Assembly: GCA_015179125.1 (NCBI GenBank)
Contig: WHVA01000088.1
Coordinates: 62,001-126,000 of the forward strand
DNA from: Gautieria morchelliformis
Lineage: Eukaryota > Basidiomycota > Agaricomycetes > Gomphales > Gomphaceae
DNA: 64,000 nucleotides
Direction: 5' to 3'
The notes under the pieces are model-generated. The model did not search any database. It was not told where the DNA came from and saw only the letters and a list, made by a program, of their open reading frames with translations. This document shows, one piece after another, positions 54,001 through 64,000 of this stretch. Made by a program: the position numbers and the translations under genes. Position 1 is the stretch's first letter. Each line of letters starts with the position of its first letter.

Positions 54001-54959
54001 GAAGTCAGGAAAACAAGAACGCACCAGACTCGAAGGGTTTTCGGATGCCGATGGAGCTTCACAGCACCATTGTTATTCGATATCCGGCTATGTGTTCACC
54101 ATAGACGGAGGTGCCGTTTCCTGGAGCTCGAAAAAACAATCCGTCGTAGCGCTATCCACAACCGAAGCAGAACATATAGCTGCTGTTGGGTGCATTTATG
54201 CTCCTGCACCAAAATCAAGCATAATATGATCGATTTATTGTATGGTGTTTCAATCTCTTCTCACATTGTTCTTGTACCATGCATTCACTTCTCTGATTAT
54301 TTTCAAAAATTTCCAGTCACTCCCTATCTCTCCATTTCACTTTGTTATCTCTATTTTCACAGGCGGCTGCACCCAGCGGAGTTTTAAATAACTTCGACGT
54401 GCGAGCTCTTGAGCGCTAAAGGGCCGGGTGCACGTATATGCCTTCTGAGACAGGATAGTGCTCCTCTCTCAGTGACAATAAATTCACTGAGAGAGGCGAG
54501 TAGTGTTCCTTATATTTTCATAACATGTTGACTGAAAATCATGTAGTATATTTGATTCTAGGTATTGTATTAATATAACAGTGACAATAAATTCACTGAG
54601 AGAGTATATTTGATTCTAGCTGTCTAAGAACTCTACCGAACCTTCCCTGCCATAACCCCGTGTTGCTAACAGCTGCCACTCACACAGCGAAAGAAGCCCT
54701 ATGGATTCGCATGTTCATCGCCGAAATCGCCCGTCCTCTCATACAGCCCATCACCCTATACTGTGATAACCAGTCAGCGATATCAGTCTCGAAGAATGAT
54801 CAGTTCAAGGCATGCACCAAGCATATTGACGTGCGATACCACTTCATCTGCGACATGGTCAAACGCAACCTGATGTCCATCGACTACTGCCCGACCGCTG
54901 ACATGCCCGCGGACATGCTCACGAAGGCCCTGCCGGCTCCGCAGCTTGCTTGCCTTTGA
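51083..54959 (+). pseudogene. copia4 protease-integrase-RT-RNase H, interrupted by LTR C4
   Basis: Long open frame to the LTR, then from 54677 to 54959 in the original frame. Protease YDSGASTHMS. Integrase HRRMGH...CTLC, SDVWGP, LQSVRGGEY (Val in place of the second catalytic Asp) and NGVVECLNRT (Cys for Arg). RT has DVDD where YVDD is usual. RNase H has ISGYVFTIDGGAVSWSSKK and STTEAEH, interrupted before ATHTAKEALW. The integrase Asp loss alone should block integration. Confidence 0.93.
54184..54671 (+). repeat. Solo LTR C4 (family C variant, 488 bp)
   Basis: TGTTGGGTGC...TTGCTAACA with TSD GCTGC (54179-54183, 54672-54676). Removing it and one TSD copy restores the RNase H frame. Confidence 0.95.
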
Positions 54960-54983
54960 ATATCCATTGGAGTATGTTCAGCT

Positions 54984-55233
54984 TAAGGGGGAGTGTTAGT
55001 GTTAGTAAGCAGAGAACGCACAGACCATGATGCTATTATATAATCTCGCTAGAACATCGTTGCACCTCAGTGAAACTGCCGTTCACTGAGGTGAGACTTA
55101 CCTATCATTGGGCAGACAGTTTACTTACCATGTCCCCATAGATAACATGTCTTTAGGTACTTATATTATACACACATAGTGAAACTGCCGTTCACTGAGA
55201 TAACCTGTCTTTAGCTGTGCAAAGACATTTTCA
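54984..55233 (+). repeat. copia4 polypurine tract and 3' LTR
   Basis: AAGGGGGAG (to 54993) then TGTTAGTGTTAG...ACATTTTCA (54994-55233, 240 bp). Confidence 0.93.
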
Positions 55234-55238
55234 GGCAC

Positions 55239-55690
55239 GACAATCCATTCCACACATTGCTCCTTATACTATATACTGTAAGCCATTACCTTCGTTTCTC
55301 ATACCATTTCTCAACAATCGTCACACCATGAATTGTTGTCCGACATTCAGCTAAGAATGCATCCATCTAATTAGTGTTCTCTCAGTGATCCGCTCAAGAA
55401 GGCCTATATTCTTGCAGATTTTGCATTCAAAGGGTGGTTCTCCAGTTGTCCGTTTGGGATCTGTCAACCGGTATCGGAGCTTCTGTATCTGATCTTTCTG
55501 GTACGAAGCACGGCATCTTCCATATATATGTGGATCCAGTAGGTGACGTACCAAGCTAAGATGTTTGAAATGCCAACAGAGGACAGCATTAAGATACCAG
55601 CAAGTTCTTGCGGGAACTCTCAACCATTTTGAGTCACAGATATCATTCCACTCTAATAACTGCAGTTCAGGCATAGTCAGTACAATACTT
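55239..55690 (-). other. Unrecognised frame in host segment
   Basis: A minus-strand frame of 135 codons (55758-55351) overlaps this stretch and contains WLRVPARTCWYLNAVLC and FECKICKN. No family recognised; may be part of a decayed gene related to the 46338-46779 locus. Confidence 0.25.
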
Positions 55691-56350
55691 GTGTGCACTG
55701 CTTCGAGATCTTGCACGGAGAACTTATGTCTGAGCAGCAGCCCCGAAACACAAGACATTGCCTTAAGAGTACAGTAACTCCTTCGGTGGGCACTTCATTA
55801 ATCATTGCTGGTTCTTACTTTCAGTCAAGCTTCCACAGCGAGTTCACCTGTAACATCATCGTTCCATTGGGAAGAGGGCTGGACAATGCATAATATAATT
55901 GCTACTGACTGAACGCTCAAACAATAATCCAGGAGGATGGGTATTTTTTCATTATGTGATAAGTAATGTGGGACTTCTGAGACATATTATTCGGAGCTGT
56001 TCGTGGCACAACCGTCGGTCGCAATTGCCACTTTGCAGAAACATCTAACATCTGTACTCGCCCAATAGCCTTGTGCCATGATGGGCACAGTGCTGACAAT
56101 GTGCAATTCCTGCTCACACTGAGTGCTTTGGCTATCCTGGACAGTATGAATCGGCCAGATGAACATGTGTGAGACTCGCCCATTTTACTCGCTGTAAACC
56201 CCTTCTTGGTCCCTTAATGCGGACCTTTTGCAGAGCTGAGGCAACAGCAAGCCATATACCGTGCACTACAGATAATCGGCGGCCACATTGGGCTCCCCAT
56301 TCACCTCTCTTTTCTCCACCTTTCCCAAAAGGGCACCACGGAATCTTTCA
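55690..56350 (+). pseudogene. Rearranged second copy of the 46.0-46.7 kb gene
   Basis: Blocks match 46100-46710 in reverse orientation (CGAGATCTTGCAC; CTATCCTGGACAGTATGAATC; TTTTGCAGAGCTGAGGCAAC), except 55786-55893, which matches 46535-46640 in the same orientation. One inner block is therefore inverted relative to the rest. Non-coding now. Confidence 0.6.
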
Positions 56351-56682
56351 TTTCTTAACTTTTTTCTCCCACGTGGGTATTTTCCAGCTTGTGTCTTCGG
56401 GGCTTGGGCTCAAGCCCGGGCCTAAGCCCGAGCAAGCCATGCTAGGGCTCCAAAGGCCTACTTGCTTTGGAGCGGGTCAAGCGAGCTTAGGAAGTGAGAT
56501 GTGAGGATTTTTGAGAGATGGTATGAGGGGAGAACTGCCGAACACGAGGGAACCTTTTGCACTCCGACCACCACCATGGCCTGGGCGCATCTTAAGTTCT
56601 AGCCACCTCCACATAATTAACTACATAGCTACAGTTCTATAACACCCACTACACACTAAAAGCAACTCTCTGACCTGGGCCC

Positions 56683-58497
56683 ATGTCGAATGACACGTCG
56701 ACTAGCGGCACCAAGGGCAGGAATGCGGCCATGCCACAGCAGACGGCAACACCAAGCATGGCGCAGATGAGGCTCGATATGCAGGGCCGGATCCAACCAA
56801 GGGCGGCGGCAATGGTGGGCCCAGCCAAAGAAAAGCAGACAGAGCCGGTGAGACGCACCGAAAACCCAAATGAGAAAAGGGCAACAGCGACCGAACCGGC
56901 CACCCAAGGAGCAGCGGCGGACCCAGAGACGATGACCAGAGCTGAGATAAGGAACCTTCTGGGGCAGGAGATAGCAGATGTGGAAGAAGGTAAGCAGTAT
57001 TTTGAGCGTACGCTGCTGATTGTACCAGGTACGCCGTGGACGGCTGACATGTTATCCACCACTATCCTCCAAGTTACGCAGTACAAAGGGGTACCGAGGC
57101 AAGTGCTGAATGCGCTGAGATCAATCGCGTTTGTGCTAGAGCGGGTAGAGGATGATGCAAGATGCGAAAGGATAGCGAGTCAGGTGAAGGAGAGCCTAGC
57201 TGCAGAGGGCAATGCGCTGTCGGCCAAGATAATAGAGGCCACAGCGGCAGCGGTGGCTGCTGCCGAACTATCCCAACAGGTCACCAAGGATGTGGCGGCG
57301 GTGGTCAACTCGATACAGGACACCTCGACCACAGTAGCCACCTCGGTGACCCAAATCAACAAAACCACGACCACGTATCGGGATGCCTTGAAGAAGGCAA
57401 CAACGCCATCTCAGCACGCGTCGGCCAGCATACCTACCCTCGACATCAGGGTTCATGCAAGAGAAAGCGTCAAGCTGAGGCAGCTGTTAGTTGATGCAGC
57501 AAACCTGGGGGAGCGGATTCTGGCAGACCTAGATAGTGTCGGCCTGGTCGCAAAGGCGGATGGAATCATCGAGAAGATGGATAAGGAGGGGACCCACGCC
57601 ATTGTTAGTGCGAGGCGACTCACCAACGGCGGGGTCCTATTCGAGCTCAACTCTGAGGGGGCAGCGAGGTGGCTCAATGAGGCACAGCACAGGGTCATAT
57701 TCACAGAGTCCCTCACGCTGGATTCCAGAATAAAAGCACGGCTGTTCCCGCTGGTACTACAGTTCATACCACTCCACTTCGGTCCGGAGGTGGAAGGGGA
57801 GCTGCGGGGAATATAGGAAACCAACAGGCTTCCGCGAGGTGCCATCAACAGGGCCAGGTGGATCAAACCTAGGGAGCATTGGGCCTCGAGCCAAACGTGC
57901 GGCCATGCACTGATCACGTTTACGACGCCGGAGGTGGCAAATAGGGTGCTCACCAACGGCCTTATAGTCTGTCAAAAACGGGTGTACGCTGAGAAATGCA
58001 AGAAAGAGCCCACCAGGTGTCTCAAATGTCAGGGGTGGAACCATATGTCCTATGCCTGCCCGCAAGAGCACGATACCTGTGGCACCTGCGCTGGACGGCA
58101 CAGGACCAGTGCGTGCGACTGTACCAGAGTGCAGTGCGCCTCCTGCAGGACCAATGACCATTCCAGCTGGGCACAAATGTGCCCTACCTTCCTGAGCAAG
58201 TGTACTGAGCTAGACATCAGGCTGCTAGAAAACCAGATGCCATATTTCCCGACTGAGGAGGCCTGGACACACGTTTCACAGCCTCCTAAAGCGCCACCGC
58301 CGCTGCCACCACCCGCTCCATGGCGCGATGGGGAATGGGAAACTGTCACACACCGGGGTAAGTCCAGACAGCTGACGCTGCCCTACAGAGCAGAGATGCC
58401 GGACCCAACTGCTACTCGCCAGCCGCGACCACCGCCTCCACTACGGCGAGAGAGCCCGGCCACCTCCCCTAACAGCCTTGCCATAGGCCCCATGTAA
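56683..58497 (+). pseudogene. LINE3 ORF1 (Gag-like) with one internal stop
   Basis: 604 codons from ATG 56683. Polar N-terminus; Ala/Val-rich helical region (TAAAVAAAELSQQVTKDV); an RRM-like region around ILADLDSVGLVAKADGI and LTNGGVLFELNS. After a single in-frame TAG (57814-57816) come RWIKPREHW, three knuckles (CLKCQGWNHMSYAC, CGTCAGRHRTSAC, CASC) and a Pro-rich tail. The same frame continues on both sides of the TAG, which could derive from CAG by one C-to-T change. Likely role: binding element RNA. Confidence 0.88.
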
Positions 58498-58603
58498 ATA
58501 CGTGATTTACCTGCATTGCCCTTAAGGCAATGCGCACTACTGGATTGCTTAGATAAGCACTGTACAGTTCTTGTGTGGGAACCGCGTGGCGGTTCCCCAG
58601 ATC

Positions 58604-59293
58604 TGTTACGACCGTTCATTTCCGACTTCCGATCCTCAGTTCCGCCACCCCTTCCGCCCCTCCGACATTTCCGCAACACATTCCGCCCATCCGATATTTC
58701 CGACATTCCGCCCCTTGTACATTTCCCTTGTTCTTTCGACTCTATTACTCGCACCCACCGGACCCGCTTCATCGTTCATCAAAACCATATATCCGGTCAT
58801 CCTTGTAGTTCGTTGTCAAATATGTTTTCCTGACCCCTTGTTCTTTGCCATTGTACTTACCCCACCCTGCACCCCCCTTGTCAACCATTGTTCTGTATTA
58901 GTTAGTTCCCACGTATTGTCTACTCAACTTCCGCTTCCCCCGGAATTTGCTTAGTACCATACCATTACTTGTTGTTCTGCGCTTTGTATAAAACCCCCTC
59001 ATGTATGTCTGTTATTCTGCAATCAGATAATCACCTTCGATACTTGATTTCCTTCGCTCCATCTCCTGTTCTTAGCACAGCGAGTCTAGCAAGATCTCAG
59101 TCTCTCCGCCTTCCGTCTTCCGTCTTCTGCCTCAGTTCCGACTCAAGTTCCGACCAAACCTTTGGCTCAGTACTTTCCGACTTCCGACTCAGTTCCGAAA
59201 TACCTAGGACGATAGTTCATTGGGGGTGCAACCTATAAGTTGAAGCCGCTGTCCTTTCCAGTTCCGACTTAGTGGAAATCTCGATACGTAACA
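58604..59293 (-). repeat. Solo LTR D4 (family D, 690 bp)
   Basis: TGTTACGACCG...ATACGTAACA with TSD AGATC (58599-58603, 59294-59298), between LINE3 ORF1 and ORF2. Opposite in orientation to D1 and D2. At least 16 TTCCG pentamers on this strand, clustered at both ends. Confidence 0.94.
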
Positions 59294-59461
59294 AGATCTT
59301 ACCTTACAACTGTCACTACATAGCACACGGAATTACCACTCATTGGTCGAGTTCCACTTGCCCTTGTGACACAAGGCAATAAGATTCACTATCTTACACC
59401 CCACCCCCCGCTGGGGAGACACAGAGAGAGACACAGGGGCGCCCCCATCAAGTCAGCAATA

Positions 59462-60317
59462 ATGTCATATATGCTGGGACCGGCACCAAAGAGACTGAGA
59501 ATTTTCCAACAAAACCTCAATAAATCAGACAAGGCGCAATATGATCTCATAAATTCAGCGGCCCACGAGGAATGGGACCTTTTACTACTGCAAGAGCTGT
59601 ACATCGACAAGCTGGGGAACATGAAGGCTAACCATGAGTGGCGTGTTCTCTATCCTACCTCACATTTAACTAACAACTCCACAAAGCGATCAGTGATCCT
59701 CATGAATGCAGCAATCGACACCAACGCCTGGTCACAGGTGTCCTTCGTGGGGAACAACAATGTGACGGTGATACAATTCAGACATCCACGGGGCAAAGTC
59801 ACAATATTCAACATCTATAACGACTGCGCACACTCGGACACACTGCAGGCCATTGACAGCTACATCGACTCGGAGCGGAGGAATATTATCCAGCAGGAGA
59901 CAGACTCGATGATGTGGTGCGGCGACTTCAATCGGCACCACCCCATGTGGGACGAAGAAAGAAACCATCACTTATTTACGGCGGAGGCAACTAGGGATGC
60001 AGAAGAGCTAATCTCGCTCCTAGCTGACTACAACATGATGATGGCCCTACCCAAGCACACGCCCACCCTGCAGTCCATGGTCACCAAGAACTGGACAAGG
60101 GTGGACAACGTCTTCTGCACATACAACATCGCCGACTCTGTCATAGCCTGCGAAACTTCCCCAGGCAGGAGGGGGCCAGGCACGGACCACATTCCAATAC
60201 TCACAACTGTCAATGTAGAGGTGGAGGTCAGACACTACGAGCTGTACCATAACTTCAGGATGTCGACTGGAACGAATTCCGGGAGTGGCTGGGGGAGCAG
60301 TTGGAGAATGTGTACCG
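59462..60317 (+). pseudogene. LINE3 ORF2, endonuclease domain
   Basis: ATG 59462. AP-endonuclease fold: IFQQNLNKSDKAQYD, LLLLQELYID, TIFNIYNDCAHSD, MMWCGDFNRHHPMWDEE, LTRV-like WTRVDNVF and GTDHIPI. Contains the Asn, Glu, Asp-x-Asn and Asp-His catalytic positions of the family. Cut by LTR C5 at 60318; TSD TACCG is shared with 60929. Confidence 0.9.
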
Positions 60318-60928
60318 TGTTGGATGCATTTATGCTCCTGCACCAAAATCAAGCATAATATATTCGATTTATTGTATGGTGTTCCAATCTCTTTTCACAT
60401 TATTCTTGTACCATGCATCCATTTCTTTGATTATTTTCAAAATTTTCCTGTCACTCCCTACCTCTCCATTTCATCTTGTTATTTCTATTTTCACAAGCGG
60501 CTGCACCCAGCGGAGTCTGAAATGACTTCGACGCGTGAGCTATTGGGCGCTAAAGAGCAGGGTAGTAGTACATGCACAGTGAGACAGATTTCCCCCTCTC
60601 TCAGTGACAACTAAATTCACTGAGAGAGGCAAGTAAATTAGTCTAGTATTCTTTCGATTTATTGACCTAGAAATTCTCTGTAGTGAATTAATTTCTAGGT
60701 AGTGTATAATATATTTACAGTGACAACTAAATTCACTGAGAGAGTGAATTAATTTCTAGTCTATTCTTTTGAGCAACAAGTCCATACATACTGCCTATAA
60801 TTCCTGTCCTCTACAGGGTTATGGGCAACGTTGCTCAAAAGAATAGACTAGAAATTAATTCACTCTCTCAGTGAATTTAGTTGTCACTGTACATATATTA
60901 TACACTACCTAGAAATTAATTCACTACA
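60318..60928 (+). repeat. LTR C5 plus its own inverted fragment
   Basis: A 498 bp family-C LTR (60318-60815), then GGGTTATGGGC of the primer site, then an inverted copy of about 100 bp of the same LTR (from GTTGCTCAAAAG to CACTACA). The whole unit is flanked by TSD TACCG (60313-60317, 60929-60933), so it was integrated as one piece. Confidence 0.9.
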
Positions 60929-62363
60929 TACCGGATGCTGAGGAGCTGACAACGATAGATAAGTACAATGAAATGGTGGATGCACTGACCGCTGCTATTC
61001 AGGGTACTATAGACAAGGTCGTGCCGCTGTCGAAGCCGGTGTCGCACTCGTGCAGGTGGTGGAACAGGGAGCTCACAGAGCTTAAGAGAGCTAAAAACAG
61101 GCTAAACCATCAGTCATACATTCACAGAGCGATCACTGACCATCCCTCCCATAAGGAACACAAGGACATCAGCGAGAAGTATAGCACGGCGATATGCAGG
61201 GCAAAGGCACAGCACTGGGTGGATTATCTCGAGGAGCTCAATGATGGCCTGCTCTGGACCGCCAATAAGTACCTGGCCAATCCGGTGACAGATGGTGGGA
61301 GGTCTCGGATCCCCACACTGCACGTAACAGGCCCAGATGGTGACACCCATGCTGCTGAGACCAATGAGGATAAGAGCAGGGTCCTGGCGGCAGCGTTCTT
61401 CCCGCCAAAGCCGCCCAAATCGCTAGTGCCCGTGAGCTACAAATACCCCAAGCGAGTGAATCACAGCTTCCAGCTCCACGAGGGACAGCTCATGAGGCAG
61501 ATAGACAATTTGAAGCCCCACAAGCAGCAGGCGATGACGGGATACCGAATATCGTCCTGAAGGAGTCTGTAGATGAGCTCGCTGAGTACCTCCTATGCAT
61601 CTTCCGTGCTACATTTGCGCTGAACGCATATAGCAACAACTGGAAGTCCTGGGTCACGGAGGTGCTGAGGAAGCCAGGTAAAGCGAGCTACGAGGTGCCA
61701 AAGTCATACCGTCCCATTGCGCTGCTCAACACGATAGGGAAGCTGCTAACGGCGATTGTAGCAGAGGATCTGGTGTACATGACAGATAAGTACCACCTCC
61801 TGCCGGCAAATCACTCCGGCGGAAGGCCCGGTAGGACCACCTCAGACTCCCTACACTTAGTCGTCAACAAAATAAAAGGGGCGTGGCACAGAAAGAAGGT
61901 TGCGGTGATGCTCTTCCTGGACATAGAGGGGGCCTTCCCAAATGCGGTCATGGACCGACTGCTGCACAACAGGAGGAAATGCAGGGTCCCTGAAGCATAT
62001 GTGCAATTCGTGGCACGGATGCTGGTAGACAGGCGAACCAGATTGAAATTCGACGATTACCTCTCGGACTGGGTCCCTATAGACAACTGCATCGGTCAGG
62101 GGGACCCCATGTCCATGGTGCTCTACCTCTTCTACAACGCGGACTTAGTGGATGTCGCAGCCGGGAAGGAACAGGCGGTGGTGGCGTACGTGGACGATGC
62201 TAATCTATATGCTGAGGGTGACACGTATGAGGCAGCGTATGACAGCCTAAGGGTAATGCTGCTGAAGGAGGGTGGTGCCAGGGAGTGGACCCTGTCCCAC
62301 CACTCCCGCTTCGAGACGTCCAAATTTGCGGTGGTGGGCTTCTCACGTCGCAGAGTGCCCGAC
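60929..62363 (+). pseudogene. LINE3 ORF2, linker and reverse transcriptase
   Basis: Linker (CRWWNRELTELKRAKNRL, HWVDYLEELNDG) then RT: a frame change near 61530 just before the DGIPN block, SYRPIALLNTIGKL, GGRPGRTTSDSLH, LFLDIEGAFPNA (first catalytic Asp), IGQGDPMSMVLY and AYVDDANLYA (catalytic DD). Interrupted by LTR B4 after RRRVPD. The RT itself looks intact apart from the upstream 1-nt change and the insertion. Confidence 0.92.
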
Positions 62364-63364
62364 TGTCATGACCTGTCTATTTCTCTTACCCCACTGCCTC
62401 TATGTTCCCCCTCGTCACTCCCTAGCATCGTCGCCAGAGTCTGCCTCACCCTCCGACCACTCCTCCTCTACATCCACTCTATTCACTGTTCGCCCCATTC
62501 TCTGAGCCGCTATTCGCTGCTCGCACATTTCTCCAGCAGGCACGCCATCAAATACGATCGATACCATTTACCCGGCGTGATGGTTCATCACTAACCCCAT
62601 CATCTTCTTAATCCAACCCCTTTTGGTGTTCATATGGCCAAAGTGTGTTCGCGGAACGTCCCTTCCATAGGTCATGAGGGATCAACCCAGTAGACCAAGA
62701 GTCCGTGCAGGGTAGCATGTATGCGGGTCCCAAGACATGGTTTTGTACATAAGTGCCTTCGCCACCTTTACTCTCTGTTGTTTCATGTTCACACTCTTCC
62801 CTCACTCTATTGTATGTTTATTCCATCTACTTAGTATCATGACCGCGCACCCCTATCCAACCCTGACTCACGACAGCCTCTTTCCTATTCGCTGATACCT
62901 TACAAGCATTTGATATAAGTAGTTTACATTTGCATGTATATTCTCCGGTTCAATTATCATATGTCGTCCATCTTGTGCAAACTTGACCTCGCTGTGATCA
63001 TCGTCTTGAGCCTTCTCCTGGAGATTTCTATCTTCGACCAGAAGAGGACTTAGGCATCACTGGTGAGTTCTCATACTTCATCTTCATTACCTTTGCCTTC
63101 GAACTATTTTCTGTGCTGACGGCAAAGGGATTGTCGCTACTTAGACAACCCTTCCGTGACACCTTGTATGTTACATCGTCAAGTGCCACGGGCTATTTCG
63201 CTACGACTGTAGATAGGGCGAGCTCCGCTCAGGCAGCCCTCTTATCTTGTGAACATTTATTGGTTCACCTATTCTCCGAACGGCATACGTATTCGCACAA
63301 GTTATTCGGGCATTCGCTGTGTTCACTAATACACGATATTAACGCCTAAAAGCCAATCATGACA
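62364..63364 (-). repeat. Solo LTR B4 (family B, 1001 bp)
   Basis: TGTCATGACCTG...CAATCATGACA with TSD CCGAC (62359-62363, 63365-63369). Shorter class of family B, same length as B2. Confidence 0.94.
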
Positions 63365-64000
63365 CCGACCCCACAAGACCGGGCAAGACTATGCGAGAAC
63401 CCAGGCAAGACTTTATCTATCAGGATACGACTATCACACCGTCCTCGGCACACAAGTTCCTGGGGGTATATTTGGATGAAGAACTGAGGTGGACTGTACA
63501 AGCGGAGAAAGCTACTGCAAAGGCGGTAAAGTGGATACTACTAACACTCAGACCCACTAAGCCTTCCACAGAGGTTCAGGCAGCATATATGAGGCAGCTC
63601 TACTGCACAGTGGCAGTGCCCAAGTTCACCTATGCTGCAGACATGTGGTACATGCCAATCCAGAGGAGGGAAGGGGGAAGAAGCGCCACAGTGTCTGTGG
63701 TACGTAAACTGACTTCAGTACAGAGGCTAGCCACCATCGCCATCACTGGAGCGATGTGCACGACCGCCAGCGACGTGATGGAGGCCCACGCCAATGTTCT
63801 CCCCATCGACCTTCTCCTCCTGGGCGTGTGCTACAAGGCTGCCAGCCGCATGGTCGCCCTGCCAAAGTCACACCCCCTCCACTGCCAGGTTCGGACATGC
63901 GCACGGCGCCTGGTAAGAAAGCACGCCTCCCCGCTCCACACACTGCTCCACTGTTTCGACCTCACCCCGGATGCCTATGAGACGATCCACCCTTTCGTCC
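63365..64000 (+). pseudogene. LINE3 ORF2, post-RT region (continues past window)
   Basis: After removing B4 and one TSD copy the frame continues without change: SSAHKFLGVYLDEELRW (the FLGV block after RT), LRPTKPSTEVQAAYMRQLYC and VQRLATIAITGAM. The C-terminus, with RNase H if present, is outside the window. Confidence 0.9.

Larger units (their letters stand above)
49953..55233 (+). mobile_element. copia4: full-length, inactivated Ty1/copia element
   Basis: LTRs 49953-50193 and 54994-55233, TSD GGCAC (49948-49952, 55234-55238), primer site 50194-50207, polypurine tract 54984-54993. A family-C solo LTR (C4) lies in RNase H. The LTRs differ at about nine sites, five of them CpG transitions, so the insertion is older than gypsy1. 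Confidence 0.96.
56500..64000 (+). mobile_element. LINE3: near full-length Tad1-like LINE, split by three solo LTRs
   Basis: 5' leader from about 56500, ORF1 56683-58497, ORF2 59462 to beyond the window. Solo LTRs D4, C5 and B4 are inside, each with a perfect TSD. Apart from these, only one stop and one frameshift were seen, so the LINE was young when it was hit. Confidence 0.92.

Noticed and set aside
54184-54671. C4 as the 3' LTR of copia4
   Set aside because: The true 3' LTR follows the polypurine tract at 54994 and matches 49953-50193. C4 has a separate TSD and splits the RNase H codons.
56390-56450. GGGCTTGGGCTCAAGCCCGG inverted G/C repeats as a terminator or origin
   Set aside because: A short imperfect palindrome in LINE3 upstream sequence with no supporting context in a fungal genome.
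1-64000. Bacterial-style operons, ribosome-binding sites, CRISPR arrays, rRNA or tRNA genes
   Set aside because: Introns, LTR elements and LINEs show a eukaryotic genome. No regular repeat-spacer array and no tRNA cloverleaf or rRNA block was seen; the minisatellite has no unique spacers.

Overview
This is a eukaryotic, fungal window, most likely from an Agaricomycete (Basidiomycota). The evidence is the host-gene remnants with many 44-61 nt GT-AG introns, an F-box gene of the type common in mushroom-forming fungi, Tad1-like LINEs, Ty1/copia elements and a Ty3/gypsy chromovirus. The genus cannot be resolved. Almost nothing here is single-copy host DNA. The window is a nest of retrotransposons and solo LTRs inserted into one another, and I could read target-site duplications (TSDs) for most insertions.

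Left part (1-6200): an intact copia element (copia1, minus strand) sits inside ORF1 of a LINE. The LINE in turn interrupts a fragment of the spliceosomal helicase gene BRR2 (5356-6190). A minisatellite lies at 6697-7060. Next nest (8156-24156): a long solo LTR (family A, copy A1) holds a very young 7.5 kb gypsy chromovirus (8532-16055; LTRs 559/560 identical, TSD ACAAC) and a 591 bp hAT element (16628-17218, TSD GCTGTATC). A degenerate copia element (copia2, 17815-24151) lies against its right end and carries solo LTRs of families B and C.

Middle (24157-33000): a Pro/Gln-rich gene fragment; a Lys/Ala-rich intron-dense gene split by a family-B solo LTR that itself contains a family-C solo LTR; F-box fragments; and an LTR-like element inside a tandem repeat. 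Then (33000-43452) come a copia5 gag fragment, a gypsy gag-protease fragment, LINE2 with a family-C LTR, a family-D LTR, the truncated copia3, and a family-B LTR containing a family-D LTR.

Right part: a degenerate secreted-protein gene (46338-46779), a family-B solo LTR holding a second family-A solo LTR (48136-49673), copia4 with both LTRs and a TSD (49953-55233) plus a family-C solo LTR in its RNase H, and LINE3 (about 56500 to the window end), interrupted by one D, one C and one B solo LTR.

The most notable items are: (i) an antisense, intron-containing gene with a Zn2Cys6-like cysteine pattern between pol and the 3' LTR of the young chromovirus; (ii) a self-priming architecture in the same element; (iii) copia elements whose primer-binding site, complementary to the initiator-tRNA anticodon arm, supplies either the gag start codon (MGP...) or a 6-codon upstream ORF; (iv) a CTCAGTG/CACTGAG hairpin shared by the LTRs of three copia families; and (v) an LTR integrated together with its own inverted fragment. 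All identifications are by eye; no database search was run.
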